A stretch of 64,000 nt of DNA from Craspedostauros australis (GCA_026770025.1 JAMXDE010000004.1:1488001-1552000); one strand, 5' to 3'. Shown: positions 9,458-22,200, numbered from the stretch's first letter. Program-made: numbers and translations. The notes: generated by a model not told the origin, from the sequence alone.

Positions 9458-10904
9458 TGCATCAACGAAATGGAGGCTGCTCTCGGAAAGCGTGAGCGTG
9501 GCCAATTCGAGGAATTTGACTCTTTCACGCTATGGGGGACGCTTGTCGAGATGTACATGCATGTATGTTCAAGATTTACATGTATATGTGCATCGTTCCC
9601 CCATTATTCTCTTATATGTGTTGACGGTAAAACTACACTCGTTTCAATAGTATGATGTGATTTGTCAGAATCACAGTGGAAATAAAACACATAAAAATAA
9701 GCAGAATTTCTGGAGGTAATTTGCAATCAACGATTTCTGAGAGAATCAGGAATATCGTCCGTCCATCCATCAATGGAAACGTATGGTATCGAGCAAAGCT
9801 CGAGGTACCTCCCAACTAAACCCCAGATGACGACATCATCTGAGAGACCATCGCATCATTGGCAGAATGTGACATCTGGAGAGCAGAAGGATGCTTACTG
9901 ACATCAACAGGATGTCATCACGTCACCATGTTGACATCTGTCTCCATGTCAGAAGCAGAAGGTGAAGAATTGATGGCCAAAGGACATCGAGATCATGGAT
10001 ACATGAAGAGGAGTTCAAGTGGTAAGTACTTGTGGAGTAGGAACCAGCGATGAACTCATGGAGTGTCGAATGTGGAGTATGCATCAAACACGGAGTATGG
10101 TGTAATGCAAATACATGATATGGAGAGAGAGAGAGAGAGAGAATACGATAGCAGCGAGAGAGCATCTCGCGCACTGACTCATAGCCGGAGACCCAATCTA
10201 CGAAACAGACAGCCGCGCTGAGAGCATCGGGCAAGAGAATGGACACTGAGAGGATCGGAGTGCCAACGTAATGAAATAGCAAACAGAACGACTATCAACA
10301 ACACCATCTTCCACGATCGTAGGTATCCATTCACGGAACTTGCCAACATTCGTCACCATCATCACTATCACCACATACAACAACAACAGCCGCAATTGTG
10401 GCGGAAGCAACAGATACGAAGCAAACAGAGCAGCAGAAGAGCGAAGAAGAGGAAGAGATGGAAGCAAAGGATCGAGACCACAGAATGTGGTGTGAGGCCA
10501 ACACCACAAGAAGACATGCCTAGAACAAAGAGATGGTCCTGGAAGAAGTGAGGGATGAGATTCGGACGGGGATGAGATGGAGACTGATGGCGAAAATGGA
10601 TGAACACAATATGGACTAATTAGGGAGATATCGCATGTAAAATGAAGCCACCCCTGGAACCTGTCGTGGTGACAACCAGTGGGGAGCTCTCCCCAAATGT
10701 TCGCGTTCGCGTTGGATCTTGGAGGGACTGAAATAATCAAATTAGTCATACAATGACGTCATCAATACTGCCCTAGACGGCTGTCTAGATAGACTATTGG
10801 TGACACAAGACCTAGACTTGTGCACAATAGATACTAGTCAACAATAAGTCACCCAAGCAATCACGTTGTTAGTCTCACCTACGAGTCGTGTTAACAATCC
10901 ATCC
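9458..10904. other. Intergenic; GA microsatellite
   Basis: No convincing gene is seen. AT-rich sequence at 9650-9720 contains AATAAA-like signals that could end the gene at 8714-9457. A (GA)10 tract lies at 10123-10142. The long frames around 10198-10749 (minus) are compositionally biased and not convincing. Confidence 0.5.
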
Positions 10905-11007
10905 AGTCGGATCAGTCAAGATTCGAACTGAAGTCGGATTAGTCAAGACTCGAACTGAAGTCGTATTAGTCAAGACTCAAACTGAAGTCAGATGAGTCAA
11001 GATTCAA
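10905..11007. repeat. 27-bp tandem repeat, about 3.8 units
   Basis: The unit is AGTCGGATTAGTCAAGACTCGAACTGA with small changes between copies: three full units from 10905 and a partial fourth ending near 11007. Confidence 0.85.
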
Positions 11008-11087
11008 TCGTAAAGCAATATTTGCATATGAGAAGACACCTCTTCAACCAACCATTGACCTCCATTCAAAACAAGAAGGCTAATAGA

Positions 11088-11200
11088 AATTGACCAAGAG
11101 GTGCAAACCGAATAATCTCGAAATGCATGAATACGATTGACCAAGAGGTGCAAACCGAATCATCTTGAGATACGATCGACCAAGAGGTGCAGACAGCAGA
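11088..11200. repeat. Dispersed triple repeat GACCAAGAGGTGCAAACCGAAT
   Basis: Three copies of a ~20-bp core GACCAAGAGGTGCARAC begin at about 11092, 11139 and 11178, spaced 47 and 40 bp apart with related spacers. The sequence is non-coding. Confidence 0.75.
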
Positions 11201-11847
11201 AGAGAGAGAGATAGCTCAAGTAATCATAATTTTTGGAATTACATCATCAACACCAACCTCAATCGTATCAAGTACAAAATCAATCGTAGAAAAAAATACA
11301 GCTTCAATCGTACGCCGGCATAAGGCAAATACTGTCTAGCCTAATCTATGCTGTTGAGTAGCCTTCCTCGGTGGAAGACTATGACAACAGGAAGTTCCTT
11401 CCTCTCCACCTGTTGTTTCCATTCACAGCAAACAAAAATGAATGCTCAACGCTTCCACATGCATGTTCGTGCTTGTTGGTATCACTGCCTACTGTTCCGT
11501 TTTCGTGTTTCTGTCATACAGGTCATATGTAGCACTTGCCTTGTATGTGTTCCCGCTCTAGATTTCCCCAAAGCACAGCCCCAACCCTCCTCCATCCCCA
11601 GACCGCTTCCGGCCCATCACTGGCAGGCAGAGGTGATCCACGAGCTATGGCACATGATGCTGCAACAGCGGTCTAGTCGGAACCACGCGCTTCACGAGGA
11701 AGGAGAGCGCGATGTGATATCCCAGCGCATGGGATTTTACTTCCAAACACTCCAAGAGCTGCCACCATGACCCATCCCCACCCACCTTTGCCAGCTCGCC
11801 CAGCAGGTCCCAACGTCGGAGCCACGACAGGCAGAATGGCTGTTCAC
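11201..11847. other. Intergenic
   Basis: A 140-codon frame at 11348-11770 (+) has no recognisable domain and Cys/Ser/His-rich composition; I do not call it a gene. Nothing else is seen before the 3' tail of the LINE-like element. Confidence 0.4.
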
Positions 11848-11852
11848 TCTGC

Positions 11853-14800
11853 TAATAATAATAACTCAGTGATTACATCATAGATGTGCCTCAAGGCTTT
11901 ACCCTTGCCGCCGCCGGCCCTGTAGGACCAGGCTTTGAGCGAGCCATCAAGTTGCCACTCATCCTATTCCCAGCCATGCTGCCATGGCCTGCCATTCTGC
12001 CTGCATAGATCGAGCCCTGCGTCTGGCCTTCACTGCCACTTGTACCGCCGTCATAGAGTGCACCCGCTGCTGCATTTGCAGCTCGGTATCATACTCAATA
12101 TTCTGGCCATCCCTGAGCAGGTGAAGCTCCGATGCCGTCATGTCGCTGCTCGCGCTCTGTTGCATCCGTTGCACCTGTCGGCGCAGGTCCTTCATCGTCG
12201 GATGCTGATCCGCGTCATGTACTTTTTCGTTCCTGGCAATCCAAACCGTCCACGGTACTTTCCAGATCCACCGCACCATCTCTCGCGCCCACGCTCTCGC
12301 GTCTGGATGTATGCACTCGTTCGTCATCATCCACTGTGTCTGCTGGCGGACCTAATCCCTATGGATGAAACCAAGCAGGAGGGGGTACCAACCGATGTAA
12401 CTTTGCGGCCCGTCCACTCGGAGCTTTCGCCTCCATTTCACCAGCCCCACTCTCATATTTTGCACCAGTCGCGGACATGTGCCAATCCGCACCATGCGGT
12501 CGAGAAGTTCTGACGTAGAGGTCTGCCAGGCTTCCTGGTGTTCGCTACAGCGGAGCACATGCATTGTCGTCTCGTCCTGCTGGCAGAACTGACACTTCAG
12601 CGTCTCTCGCTGACCAACCTGGTGCAGCTTCTTGTTGACTCCGACGAAGCCTGATGACCACTTCGAGATGAACTTTGCCACCTCTTTGTTCTTCTTGGCC
12701 GCGCGTGTCTTCTTGTATGTGTACCAGTCCACCTGTGTCAGTTGATCTTCGTCCCACTGGAACTTTGATGCCCAATAGGTAGCTGCGTCAGCAGACTGCA
12801 GCAGCTCGTGGAGCTCCTTCGCGTCCACATGCGAGTAGTCGGCGTTGCGGAGACGTAACCTCCATCTGTTTGTAGACGTGTGCCACCTTTTCACCCGACG
12901 TCGGTTCTCTGTCAGGCTCCCGAACTGCTTGGCGTGGTCGTCAACTACAACATTGAGTTTCTCCAGCGTTGTCAGTTGCTTGCCAGTGTCATCCTGGTGG
13001 CCTTTCACCCACTTCCAGTGCAGTATCGCCAGAATCCTGTGCCGCAGCTCTCAAATCTCAGTCAGGACATCCCAGTCGTGTTGGCCCGGGCGTAGTCCAT
13101 CCTCTTGGGCCTGCAACATCGCCTGCTTGCCGTCAAGTGCAATGGTAATCGCACATGAGGCGTCCAGACCTCGCATCCTGGCTATCACGGTAAGCGACGC
13201 CCAGATTCCCGCGAGTTCGCTTCTGTAAGCACTTTGCGCTTCGGACGGGCCCGGGACGAACGTCTGGCACGTCATGCTTGCCGTCGTCGCCTCGTCGTAC
13301 AGAATAGAAGTCGCGGTCCCTCTGGAATCTTTGAATGATCCGTCACTCACCACGAGCAGCTGGGATCTCCGTGCAGCGCACTTGGCCTCCTCAAGACTCA
13401 GTTCGCCTTGCAGATTCTCCACTGGGTCGTAGGGTTCTTCGCGCTCATCGATCGGCTGTGCCAATCCGACAAAGCCGTCCCACATCATGCCGGTTTCTGT
13501 GAGAGTCACCAAGACACGTTTGGCTCCTGTTGGGAGACTGTCTGCTGTCCCTCGCCAAGAGTAGAGCTGCCTGCGGGTTCTGCTGTTTCGACGAAGCGAA
13601 TATCGCTGTAGGGGCTGTGTCCCCGTGTCGAATATATCGTGGCCGTAGGTATCCTTCCACCACTGCCAGGACCCATCGTTGCGGTACCACCTACCGAGCG
13701 GCTCGTACAGGAGAAGGCCTCGAAAACACATGGACTTGCACCAGTGTTGCCATTCTCGCCACCATCCACTTGGTAGTCGCTCCAGCTGGTTGGCCCAGCG
13801 CTTGGGTATGCAAGACGCCATGGTGCCGTCGTGAGCCTCGCCGAGTATCCTTGTGCTGTTGGCCAATGCAATGTCGGACAAGCGTAGCACTCCCAACTTC
13901 TGGCGCACCATGATCAGGTGACGGAGCTGTGCTCCTTTGATGCTTTGTTCCAGCCAGATATCCGTGAGGAAGCTCTCTCCTTCCCGTTGGACCTTCGCTG
14001 TCGTTGTCTCGTAAATCCGGATGATGGTGTCTTGGAGTTGTTGCCATAGCCCCGTCACCCAGCACTGTGTGGCACAGTGGCCCACACTGTCGAAGGGGTA
14101 CTGGAAAATAGATCTGCCCGTTCCCAGCTCTTCCTTGAGTGCCAGAATAGAGCATTCGATCATCTTTCCTGTCTGGGTTCCTCGATGCACCTCATCAAAT
14201 GCAAGCTGTATTTGTGAAATCAGCTGGGCGTTGGCCGGGTTAATGATTCCCAACCCGCCAAGCGAGGTTGTGCCGTACACAAGGGCCCGTGGGAAGTTCC
14301 TGGACACTCCCATTTTTGGAAGCGACGCCAGCAGCGCCGGAGCCATGGCTCGTCGCCATTGTTGTCTGGAAAGCTGCGTCATTGGCAGGGCATACTCGAT
14401 CGTCTTCAGGAACCTCAGCGATAGCGCCGACTTAGCATCTTCCGGTGATATCTGTGATGTCCGCATTCTGTCTCCGAAATCCTCGGCCTTCACTCGCATC
14501 CTCTGCATCTGCTCTGTCTGGTCGCCATCAAAATCAATGAACACTCCCAGTGTGAACAGGGGTTGGTCCATTGTCTTGTAGGGTATCTCTGGCCTGACAC
14601 CGTTTGCGTCCTCGATTTGGATGGTGGTGCGGGTGTCGACGTCCTTCCAGCCCCACTCGTCTTTGACGAACTCGGGCTGGATGGCCCACCAAGCTGACTT
14701 AGCAGGAACCAACGCCCCGCCTGTCACTCTCAACAGCCGGCTCCAGTCGTGGACCATACTCTTGAATGCCTCCGTGTCGGCTCCTTCGCTGCCTGTGACC

Positions 14801-15060
14801 TCCAGTCGGACCAGATCCGTGTCGTCAACAAACGCCGAGCCAAGGATCTCAATGACCTCTCCGTCGGGCGTCGTCACTTGGGATGCATGCCCCAACTTGA
14901 GCATAGCATTGAATATCACGGAGCTGATGACAGCCCAAATCGCAGGGCCCGCTCCGTTGCCTTGTCCAATGCAGTTAGGAATCGGGCGTAGTCGGCGCGA
15001 ATCGGTGGAGGATGTCTCTTGGATCTGCCGGCTTCGGGATAGCCGTGTGATGAAGTTCAA
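11853..15060 (-). mobile_element. 5'-truncated, decayed LINE-like (non-LTR) retrotransposon
   Basis: On the minus strand one frame runs from 15060 to 11959 with two in-frame stops and encodes the C-terminal half of a reverse transcriptase, an RNase H and a zinc finger. The 3' end carries a short (TTA)n tail (11853-11866), like the simple-repeat tails of LINEs. No LTRs are seen. The 5' part (endonuclease and RT fingers) is missing, as expected for incomplete target-primed reverse transcription. Confidence 0.75.
11959..15060 (-). pseudogene. RT-RNase H polyprotein of the LINE-like element
   Basis: From 15060 the frame opens inside RT: QGNGAGPAIWAVISS is RT motif 4, and FVDDTDLV is the catalytic box (variant of YADD). 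A long thumb/connection follows, then RNase H with VVSDGSFKD, SELAGIWASL and IALDGKQA. TGA at 13053-13051 interrupts after DVLTEI, but the same frame resumes with the rest of RNase H (WVKGHQDD .. VDDHAKQ). A zinc finger CQFCQQDETTMHVLRC follows. TAG at 12354-12352 interrupts again and the frame continues to 11959. Two stops without frameshifts suggest modest age. Frames at 12352-13008 and 11959-12330 are pieces of this one, not separate genes. Confidence 0.8.
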
Positions 15061-15550
15061 GAAAGGTGTACTGATTGAAGAGTTAACTGTAACGATGAGA
15101 AGTAGAGTGCTTTGTAGCTAATCCTTGTCTGTTTTATGAGTTAGCTTGTGGTGTTAGTAGGGTGAAGAAACGATGTCACCCAACTTGGCGAGACCCTGCA
15201 CTGATGTACTTGGTTCAGTGCTACAGGGTGGACGATCATTACAGTGCCTTGCTCTCCATACATGTAGATACACTGCAGTGTAGATCATGACGCCTGGTCG
15301 TGACGATCATGAAGCTGTGGCTGTGGCTGGAGCTGACCCTCGGATTCCATTGCTCGAGTTGAAGCAGGTTGGATACACACGTCAAAACTACGGCAGTGGT
15401 GCAGTAGTCATCAGCATGAAGGGAATCGAGGTATGTTGTAGTAAAAGGATCTGAGGAGCATATAGTTCCCAAGGTGTGGTGTGAGTCAGGTCGGTCATGT
15501 TTGAGTCATGATGGATTCGTGAATGGAGGAAAGGAAGGAGGAGAAAAGAT
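15061..15550. other. Intergenic
   Basis: This stretch lies between the truncated 5' end of the LINE-like element and a small open frame. No gene or clear repeat is seen. Confidence 0.4.
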
Positions 15551-16099
15551 TTGGTGGTCAATCAAGTCGGAAGATTTCGCGCCAAAACAAGAATTTCTCC
15601 CGTCGGGTTGATACCGTGTTCGGTAATAGTCTGTCCCTCATTGAATCTCAACTGTCACACGGACTTTGCGTTGGAGGAGGATGACGCATCCAACACGACC
15701 ACCAAGAAGCCAACTGCAGCAGGCAACAAAGGCAAATCAGCTGGCTTCAAATATGCCAAGCCCGACATCGAAGGTATGTATGATGGTGCCCTCAAGGTGA
15801 TGGCTGTCAGTGGACTGCAGTGCCTGAAAACGAACCTGCCAACAACCAGCAGCCTCATTCCGTTGCTGGAGGAGCAAATCGTCGCGACCACCAAAGCCAA
15901 TGAGGAGGCTGAACACCAGAAGAAAGGCAAGAAGAAGAAGACGCCCAACAAGAGCAAAGCCGAGATCATTGGGCCTCGCAACAGCAATAGCAAAGCCAAA
16001 GCAGCACCCACCATGAACGCATTCAACGTGGCCATGTTCGCTGGCAAGGACGAGCATCACAGCAAAGCAGAGGAGGATACCAATACAGCAGAGGTGTAG
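15551..16099 (+). CDS. Hypothetical Lys-rich protein, possibly a gene fragment
   Basis: The frame ends at TAG 16097-16099. The plausible coding part (from about 15690) reads AGNKGKSAGFKYAKPDIEGMYDGALKVMAVSGLQCLKTNLP, then a very basic KKGKKKKTPNKSK stretch and an Ala/Lys-rich tail. No family is recognised. It ends 197 bp before the foldback element and follows a LINE remnant, so it may be a transposon-derived or truncated gene. The first ~40 codons look non-coding; an upstream exon is possible. Confidence 0.35.
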   Translation: MVVNQVGRFRAKTRISPVGLIPCSVIVCPSLNLNCHTDFALEEDDASNTTTKKPTAAGNKGKSAGFKYAKPDIEGMYDGALKVMAVSGLQCLKTNLPTTSSLIPLLEEQIVATTKANEEAEHQKKGKKKKTPNKSKAEIIGPRNSNSKAKAAPTMNAFNVAMFAGKDEHHSKAEEDTNTAEV

Positions 16100-16747
16100 C
16101 TGCAAATCGAAGTAGTAGTAGTATATGTTATAGGCACACCTGTGATCGGAGTGCCTATGTGCGCATCGTCTGCTTGATGGCATGGAGGATTGTGGTGTGT
16201 GGTGTGTGTTTTGTGATGTGATGTGTCGTGTATGATGTTTGTTTTGTGTTTTGTGATGAGTGATGTGAATTGTGTGGCGCGGACCGTTTTTTTTTAGGAA
16301 GTTCACTAACCAGGTCGTTTTGGAGGCCAAAGTCCACTAACCAGGTCGTTTTGGTGCCCGACACGATGATTGGATGACTGAAATGGCCGGCGTGTCTCTA
16401 CGACAACATCGAAAATATTAACTTAGCCGTGAAGTAAACACATCAACCATGTCCCTGTCTAGTAGTGTAGAGTACTCCAGTTTTTGATGGTGTTGATGAA
16501 TCCTGTTCTGCGGAAGACGAGGAGAGGGTTAAACCAACTATATTGCATACTGGCATCGGTCATGGGCATGTACCTACCTTGGGACGGTCCAGATCCAGCT
16601 GTAACGAGTGATAAATCTCATATTGCCAGTTCTCATGATACCGTTCGGTCACTGTGTGTACTATGTTGGTCATGTGTGCATACAAAATGTCAAGCATACT
16701 TGATTAAAACAACTCCACCACTCCGAGAACACCTCAGCAAGTACAGT

Positions 16748-17640
16748 CACGAAGTATGAGGTCTCCAGTCCATCTGGAAGGCATCCATATCTGAGAATCA
16801 AGATTTCGAGTGGTGTTGTGGGTGACAGTACTGTGAGCTACGCACCATACTGTGCAGTAGATTGTCAAAATTTGCATAGAAAATGTCAATCGCAATGAAA
16901 TCCAACCAGGCGCCCACTTCCAACACACTCCAAAGGATCTGGTCACGAAGTATGAGGTCTCCAGCCCATCTGGAAGGTAGTCAAATCTGATATTCTAAAT
17001 TTCGAGTGGTGTTGTGCGTGACAGTACTGCGAGCTACGCACCATACTGTACAGTAGATTTCTCATATGTGCATAGAAAATGTCAATCACAATCAAATACA
17101 ACCTTGCGAGCACTTACAACACACTCCAAAGGATCTGGCCACGAAGTATGAGGTCCTAGATCCATCTGGAAGGTATCCATATCTGGATGTGGAGATTTTG
17201 TGTGGTGTTGTGGGTGGCAGTACAACGAGGTACGCACCATACTGTACAGTAGATTGTCAAAATGTGGATAGAAAATGTCAATCACAATGAAATCCAACCT
17301 GACGAGCACTTACAACACACCCCAAAGCATCTGTTCACGAAGCATGAGGTCTCCAATCCATCTGGAAGGCATCCATATCTGGATGTGGAGATTTTGTGTG
17401 GTGCTGTGGGTGACAGTACTGCTAGCCATGCACCAAACTGCACAGTAGATTGTCAAAATGTGCATATAAACTGTCAATCGCAATCGAATCCAACCCAGCG
17501 CGCACTTACGACACACGCCAAAGGATCTGGCCACGAAGAATGAGGTCCTAGATTCATCTGGAAGGTGTTCAAATCGATGGATCTAGATTCCGAGTGGTGC
17601 TGTGGGTGGCAGTCCGGTGCTCCATCTACCTCACAAGACG
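16748..17640. repeat. Left arm: five ~196-bp units
   Basis: Unit spacing is 196, 197, 195 and 196 bp. Each has CACGAAGNATGAGG, a YCCATCTGGAAGG box, a GTGACAGTACT segment and a TTGTCAAAATNTG..AAATGTCAATC segment. Units differ by scattered substitutions. The unit next to the centre shares CAAATCGATGGATCTAGATTC with its mirror. Confidence 0.85.
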
Positions 17641-18420
17641 CAATGTTCCACTTGAAATCTAGATCCATCGATTTGAACACCTTCCAGATGGATCTAGGAC
17701 CTCATTCTTCGTGGTCAGATCCTTTGGAGTGTGTCGTAAGTGCGCGCTGGGTTGGATTCGATTGCGATTGACAGTTTATATGCACATTTTGACAATCTAC
17801 TGTGCAGTTTGGTGCATGGCTAGCAGTACTGTCACCCACAGCACCACACAAAATCTCCACATCCAGATATGGATGCCTTCCAGATGGATTGGAGACCTCA
17901 TGCTTCGTGAACAGATCCTTTGGGGTGTGTTGTAAGTGTTCGCCGGGTTGGATTTCATTGTGATTGACATTTTCTATCCACATTTTGACAATCTACTGTA
18001 CAGTGTGGTGCGTAGCTCACAGTACTGTCACACACAGCACCTCGATGTCCAGATCCATCGATTTGACATCTTCCAGATGGACTGGGCACCTCATACTTCG
18101 TGACCAGACGCTTTGGAGTGTGTTGTAAGTTTGCGCCAGGTTGGATTTCATTGCGATTGACATTTATAGGCACATATGGGCAATCTACTGTACAGTATGG
18201 TGCGTAGCTCGGAGTACTGTCACCCACACCACCACTCGAAATCTAGATTCTCAGATTTGACTACCTTCCAGACGGATCTAAGACCTCATACTTCGTGACC
18301 AGATCCTTTGGAGTGTGTTGGAAGTGGGCGCCTGGTTGGATTTGATTGTGATTGACATTTTGTATGCACATATGACCAACTCATTACACACAGTGACCGA
18401 ATGGCAGCACATGAACTGAC
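17641..18420. repeat. Right arm: four ~196-bp units, inverted
   Basis: These are reverse complements of the left-arm units, with CTTCGTG markers at 17707, 17903, 18096 and 18292 (spacing 196, 193, 196). The innermost pair of units (17474-17771) is the best matched. Confidence 0.85.
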
Positions 18421-18740
18421 TAATTGTAATCTGAATCTCCTTGCAGTTGGATGTAGCTGTTCCAAGGTAGGTACATGCCAATGGCTGATGTTAGTATGCA
18501 ATCGATAATAGCTGGTTTGACCCTCTGCTCAACAGGATTCATCGACAACATCATAAACAAGACTACTTTCCACTGTTCTGCAGTGAAATGTTTGTGTTGG
18601 CTTCGTGGCTAAATTATTATTTTCGCCGTTGTCACAGGGACGCGCCGGCCAAAATTCCGGCCATCGTGATTGGCCAATACCAAAACGACCTGGTTAGTGG
18701 ACTTTGGCCTCCAAAACGACCTGGTTAGTGAATTTCCTCG

Positions 18741-19244
18741 TTTTTTTTGTGTCGTGAATGGTGCGCGCATTGTGAAGCCATCGCGTTGTGGAGCCATCAC
18801 GTTGTGTCATGCCGTTCTGATCGGAAAAATTCCAGCCGAACCACACACAAAATACGCACCAAGGCCTCAACTGCGTCGATCGGCGTGCCAGCACAATCGG
18901 TGTGTGTTGCACAAACCCATCGAATGGCAAAGGCTCCTCTTGGTTGGTACCGCACTTGTACATCTGTACCACATCGTACCATGCTAGTACTCTACTTCCT
19001 TTTCATCACACATGTATAACCCTCGCGATCTTTGCTGCCATCAAGTCCCAGCGTCCGTGCTCGTCACTGGAGCACCAACGATGCATCCTCTGATCATTCA
19101 TCTCTGCTCGTGCCCTGCCGACGGCACCGCACTAGCACGATCGTCATGTATTGGTGGAGCAGAGTAGAATAGAGCAGAGCGCAACAAATACACTCCATAC
19201 AATGCTCGTATGCTATGCTGTGTTGTGATGTGCTAGTGCAGCTC
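18741..19244. other. Intergenic
   Basis: No gene is seen. The sequence lies between the foldback element and the 3' end of the broken gene on the minus strand. Confidence 0.4.
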
Positions 19245-22200
19245 CTATAATATATTACATACTCGTACACTAAGAGCACAGCCCACTACTCCATGTACTG
19301 CTTTGGGCTTGCTAGATGGAGCAGATTGGACTTCCTCTCTTCGGGGTGCGTCGCCATTGGACACCTCTTCGTTGATTGTCGTGTCCTCCTTGCCATCATG
19401 TTCACATTTGTTCCGCTTGGCCTCCTGTCCTGTTTGTGTTGATTGGATGCTTTGCTCCGTCGCTGCAGAAGGGTCCATCTCTTCGCTGCCATCGCGTGTT
19501 GACGAAGACCCCATTACCTCACTGGGATCATCTTGTGCTGAACATGATCGAGTCTTTGCGCTGGTCTCGTCTTGCGGAGTGGGCACCACAGATGCAGATG
19601 CAGATGCTGTCTCCGAAATGATGGTTGTTTGCGAAGACTTCTTGGTGCTGGCATCGGCTTCTTTCGTTTGTGCGTTGTCTCTTGCACGTCCCATGGTGCT
19701 GAGGACCCCAATGGTGGCCAACGATGCAACAGCCAAGGCCAACATCTGTGATGAGGTGATGCCCGCCTTCTGCTGACCTTTGCTCTCCTCAGACACCACT
19801 GCCCCTTGTTTTGCCTGTGAGTTTGTGACTGTGGCCGTCGCGGATTGGGCCAGGTTGTCCACGACTTCATAGGGATCCATCTCGTGGCACACAATGACAT
19901 CGCCGCTCTCACCGTCGTACACTTCGAAGCTCGTGCTGTCGTAGTTCACGAGGTTGATGACTGGTGCTGCACCAGCTGGGTTGGTGGTAGACTTGTCGGT
20001 GCCAATGCTCAGTGCTGAATCGCGTGATGCAGGGGTGTCGTCTCCGTCACCAGTCCATGGATCCCCATACGAATGCTGCCCCTCCATGGAGTCGCTGATA
20101 ATGATGACGCCATCGGAATGACTCTGCAATGGTCGATTCTGCTGGTGATCATCGTCACCCTCGTTGTCACTGGAGCAGTGGTCGTCTTCGTCGTCGAGCA
20201 CAATGATCTCTTCCACATTTCGCGAGCGTGAGGCACTCTCTGCTGGGGGTTGTTGCTCGATGGAATAATTCCCAGGTGACGCACCACCATGGCTTCCGTG
20301 GTCGGTGGCATCAATTGGGTCATGTTCAGTAGGAGCATCAGCATTGTCGCAATCCTTTTCTGCATTCATCAACAACTTGGTCATGGTCGCTGCGCCAACC
20401 CCAAGGACAACTGCTGCACCTGCGGCTACTCCAGTCGGGACGTTCTTGGTGACATTGTCCAATGACGACTTTGCTGAGCTGATCGACTTGTGGGATGAGT
20501 TACGCTCGATGTGACCAGTCGAAACAGTTGCCGATGCATCTTGAGCGGCGTCGGCAACATCGTTTGTTGAGGCCGCCGACGCATTGTCGGTGCAGCTACT
20601 ATCGACAGGATTCGAGTTGGCGCTTGCGCTCGTCACCATGCTGACTGCAGGGCTGCCGTCAGCTGTGACTTTGGCTTTGGCTGTGGTCGTGGTTTTGGCT
20701 GCAACTGCCATAGATGCCGCCGTAACGACTGCTGCGGCCACGCCAATAGCTGCAGTGGTTGTCAATGCGTTGGCGTCGTCATCCTTGTTGCTGTTGTCAT
20801 CTTTCCCGAAGCCGCGATCGCTCTGTGTTGTGGATGGGCTCGATTGGTCTTGGTGCCCGACCAGCGCCCCAACCTTTTCCGAGTCAGAGTCCAACAGGCT
20901 GTTCAAGACAGATTCATTGAACGACGAAGGGCGTTCGTTGTCCGCAGAGCTGGAAGACAACTTCCTGGTGGAAGCTGCACCAGATCTCACCGACCGTTCA
21001 TTCTCGGAGAGGTGAATTCGGAGGCTGTGGATTGACTGCTGTTCATTCCTCGCGCAGGCATGAGAACTTCCATGCCCTGGACGACTAGGATGTCATCGGA
21101 TGAACGTACGGTTTCCACGAGGTGGCTGACTATCACTGGGTTGGCTGCACTGGCGATCAGGTCTTGCTTTTCAGATCCCGGTTGACACGCGTCCTTGCTG
21201 GCAGATTCGTCCTTGTTGCTGGTTTTGTATTAACTACCAGCAGCCAGTTTGGCTGCAGCAAGGTCCATGATGTCTTCGAGAGGAGCCGGAGGAGGCCTGC
21301 TGGTCTCTGCGAGACGTTCGATGCCTTCACTCTGCATCTGCGAGTGAATCATTGCTGCAATCTTTGCCTCGTAGTCGGATGATGTTGAAGAAGAGAGGTC
21401 GACGGCACGGACCTCGCCATTCTTGACACCTTCAGAACGATTTGTGTAGATGTTGCTGGATGCCAGGCTGGATGTTCCACTTGCGCTGCTCTCTGCCGAC
21501 GGACACGACTGCTTGCTGCCACCGGCGTTCTGCGCTATTTCCGTTGCTGTTCCACTGACGGATGATGATCTATCGCATGTGTTGGAAGATGATGCAGCTG
21601 CTGCTGCCACAGCCGCTGCAGCGCCAACTGCGGCTGCTCCGACCACGGCCCCAGAAATGAAATGACCGTCGCTGGTGCTGCCATTGGAACGGTTGGAGCG
21701 TGACTCTCCGTTCGAGTACGTCGGATCGTCGTAGTATACCGATCCGCTTGACAGCGTGTCGTTGCACCATGTAGGCCTGTGTGACGAGTTGGCTCCTGTG
21801 ATCACGCTTGGTCGATGGTGTTCGTGGAATTGTTGCGTGCTAGACGAGTCTGATTCATTGAAGCGGACCGACGTTTGCGACCCTTCATCTATGACCGAAA
21901 CGGCCCGCACTTCGATGCTGTCGGTCTGTTCTCCGCTGTCGGTAGCTTGCGTCATGGTCACAGCTGGGGGTTGGGCATTTCGCGCCAATTTCTCGGCCTG
22001 CTGTTGATCGTTCGACTGCTGGTCGGCCTCGGACCCAGAAGACAAGGATGCGGAACGTGTTGTTTGCGCCGATTGCAGGTGGTTTGGAGCAAGCACACGG
22101 TTTGCAACGTATGCTCCCGCTAGAAGCTCGATGCCTGTTGCAGAGGCTGTTGGCGACGCGATTCGGACCTGCATCATGCTGTTGTCGCGTCGCTTGGTTG

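Larger units (their letters stand above)
16296..18740. mobile_element. Foldback-type element with inverted arms of ~196-bp repeats
   Basis: Both ends carry AGGAARTTCACTAACCAGG.., containing two copies of CACTAACCAGGTCGTTTTGG separated by ~20 bp, in opposite orientation (16296-16352 and 18676-18740). The ends are bordered by T9 (16287-16295) and T8 (18741-18748). The interior is palindromic about a centre near 17622: five direct units of ~196 bp on the left (a shared CACGAAG starts at 16748, 16944, 17141, 17336, 17532) and four on the right in inverse orientation (17707, 17903, 18096, 18292). Outside the arrays, unique arm sequence with TACCTACCTTGG also matches inversely (about 16570 and 18470). 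No transposase is visible. It resembles Drosophila foldback elements in architecture. Confidence 0.85.

Noticed and set aside
16155..18987. Short frames repeating KTTWLVDFGLQNDLVSE at both ends of the foldback element, and repeated 70-90-codon frames inside
   Set aside because: They are translations of the inverted repeats and of the 196-bp units, identical in pattern on both strands, not genes.
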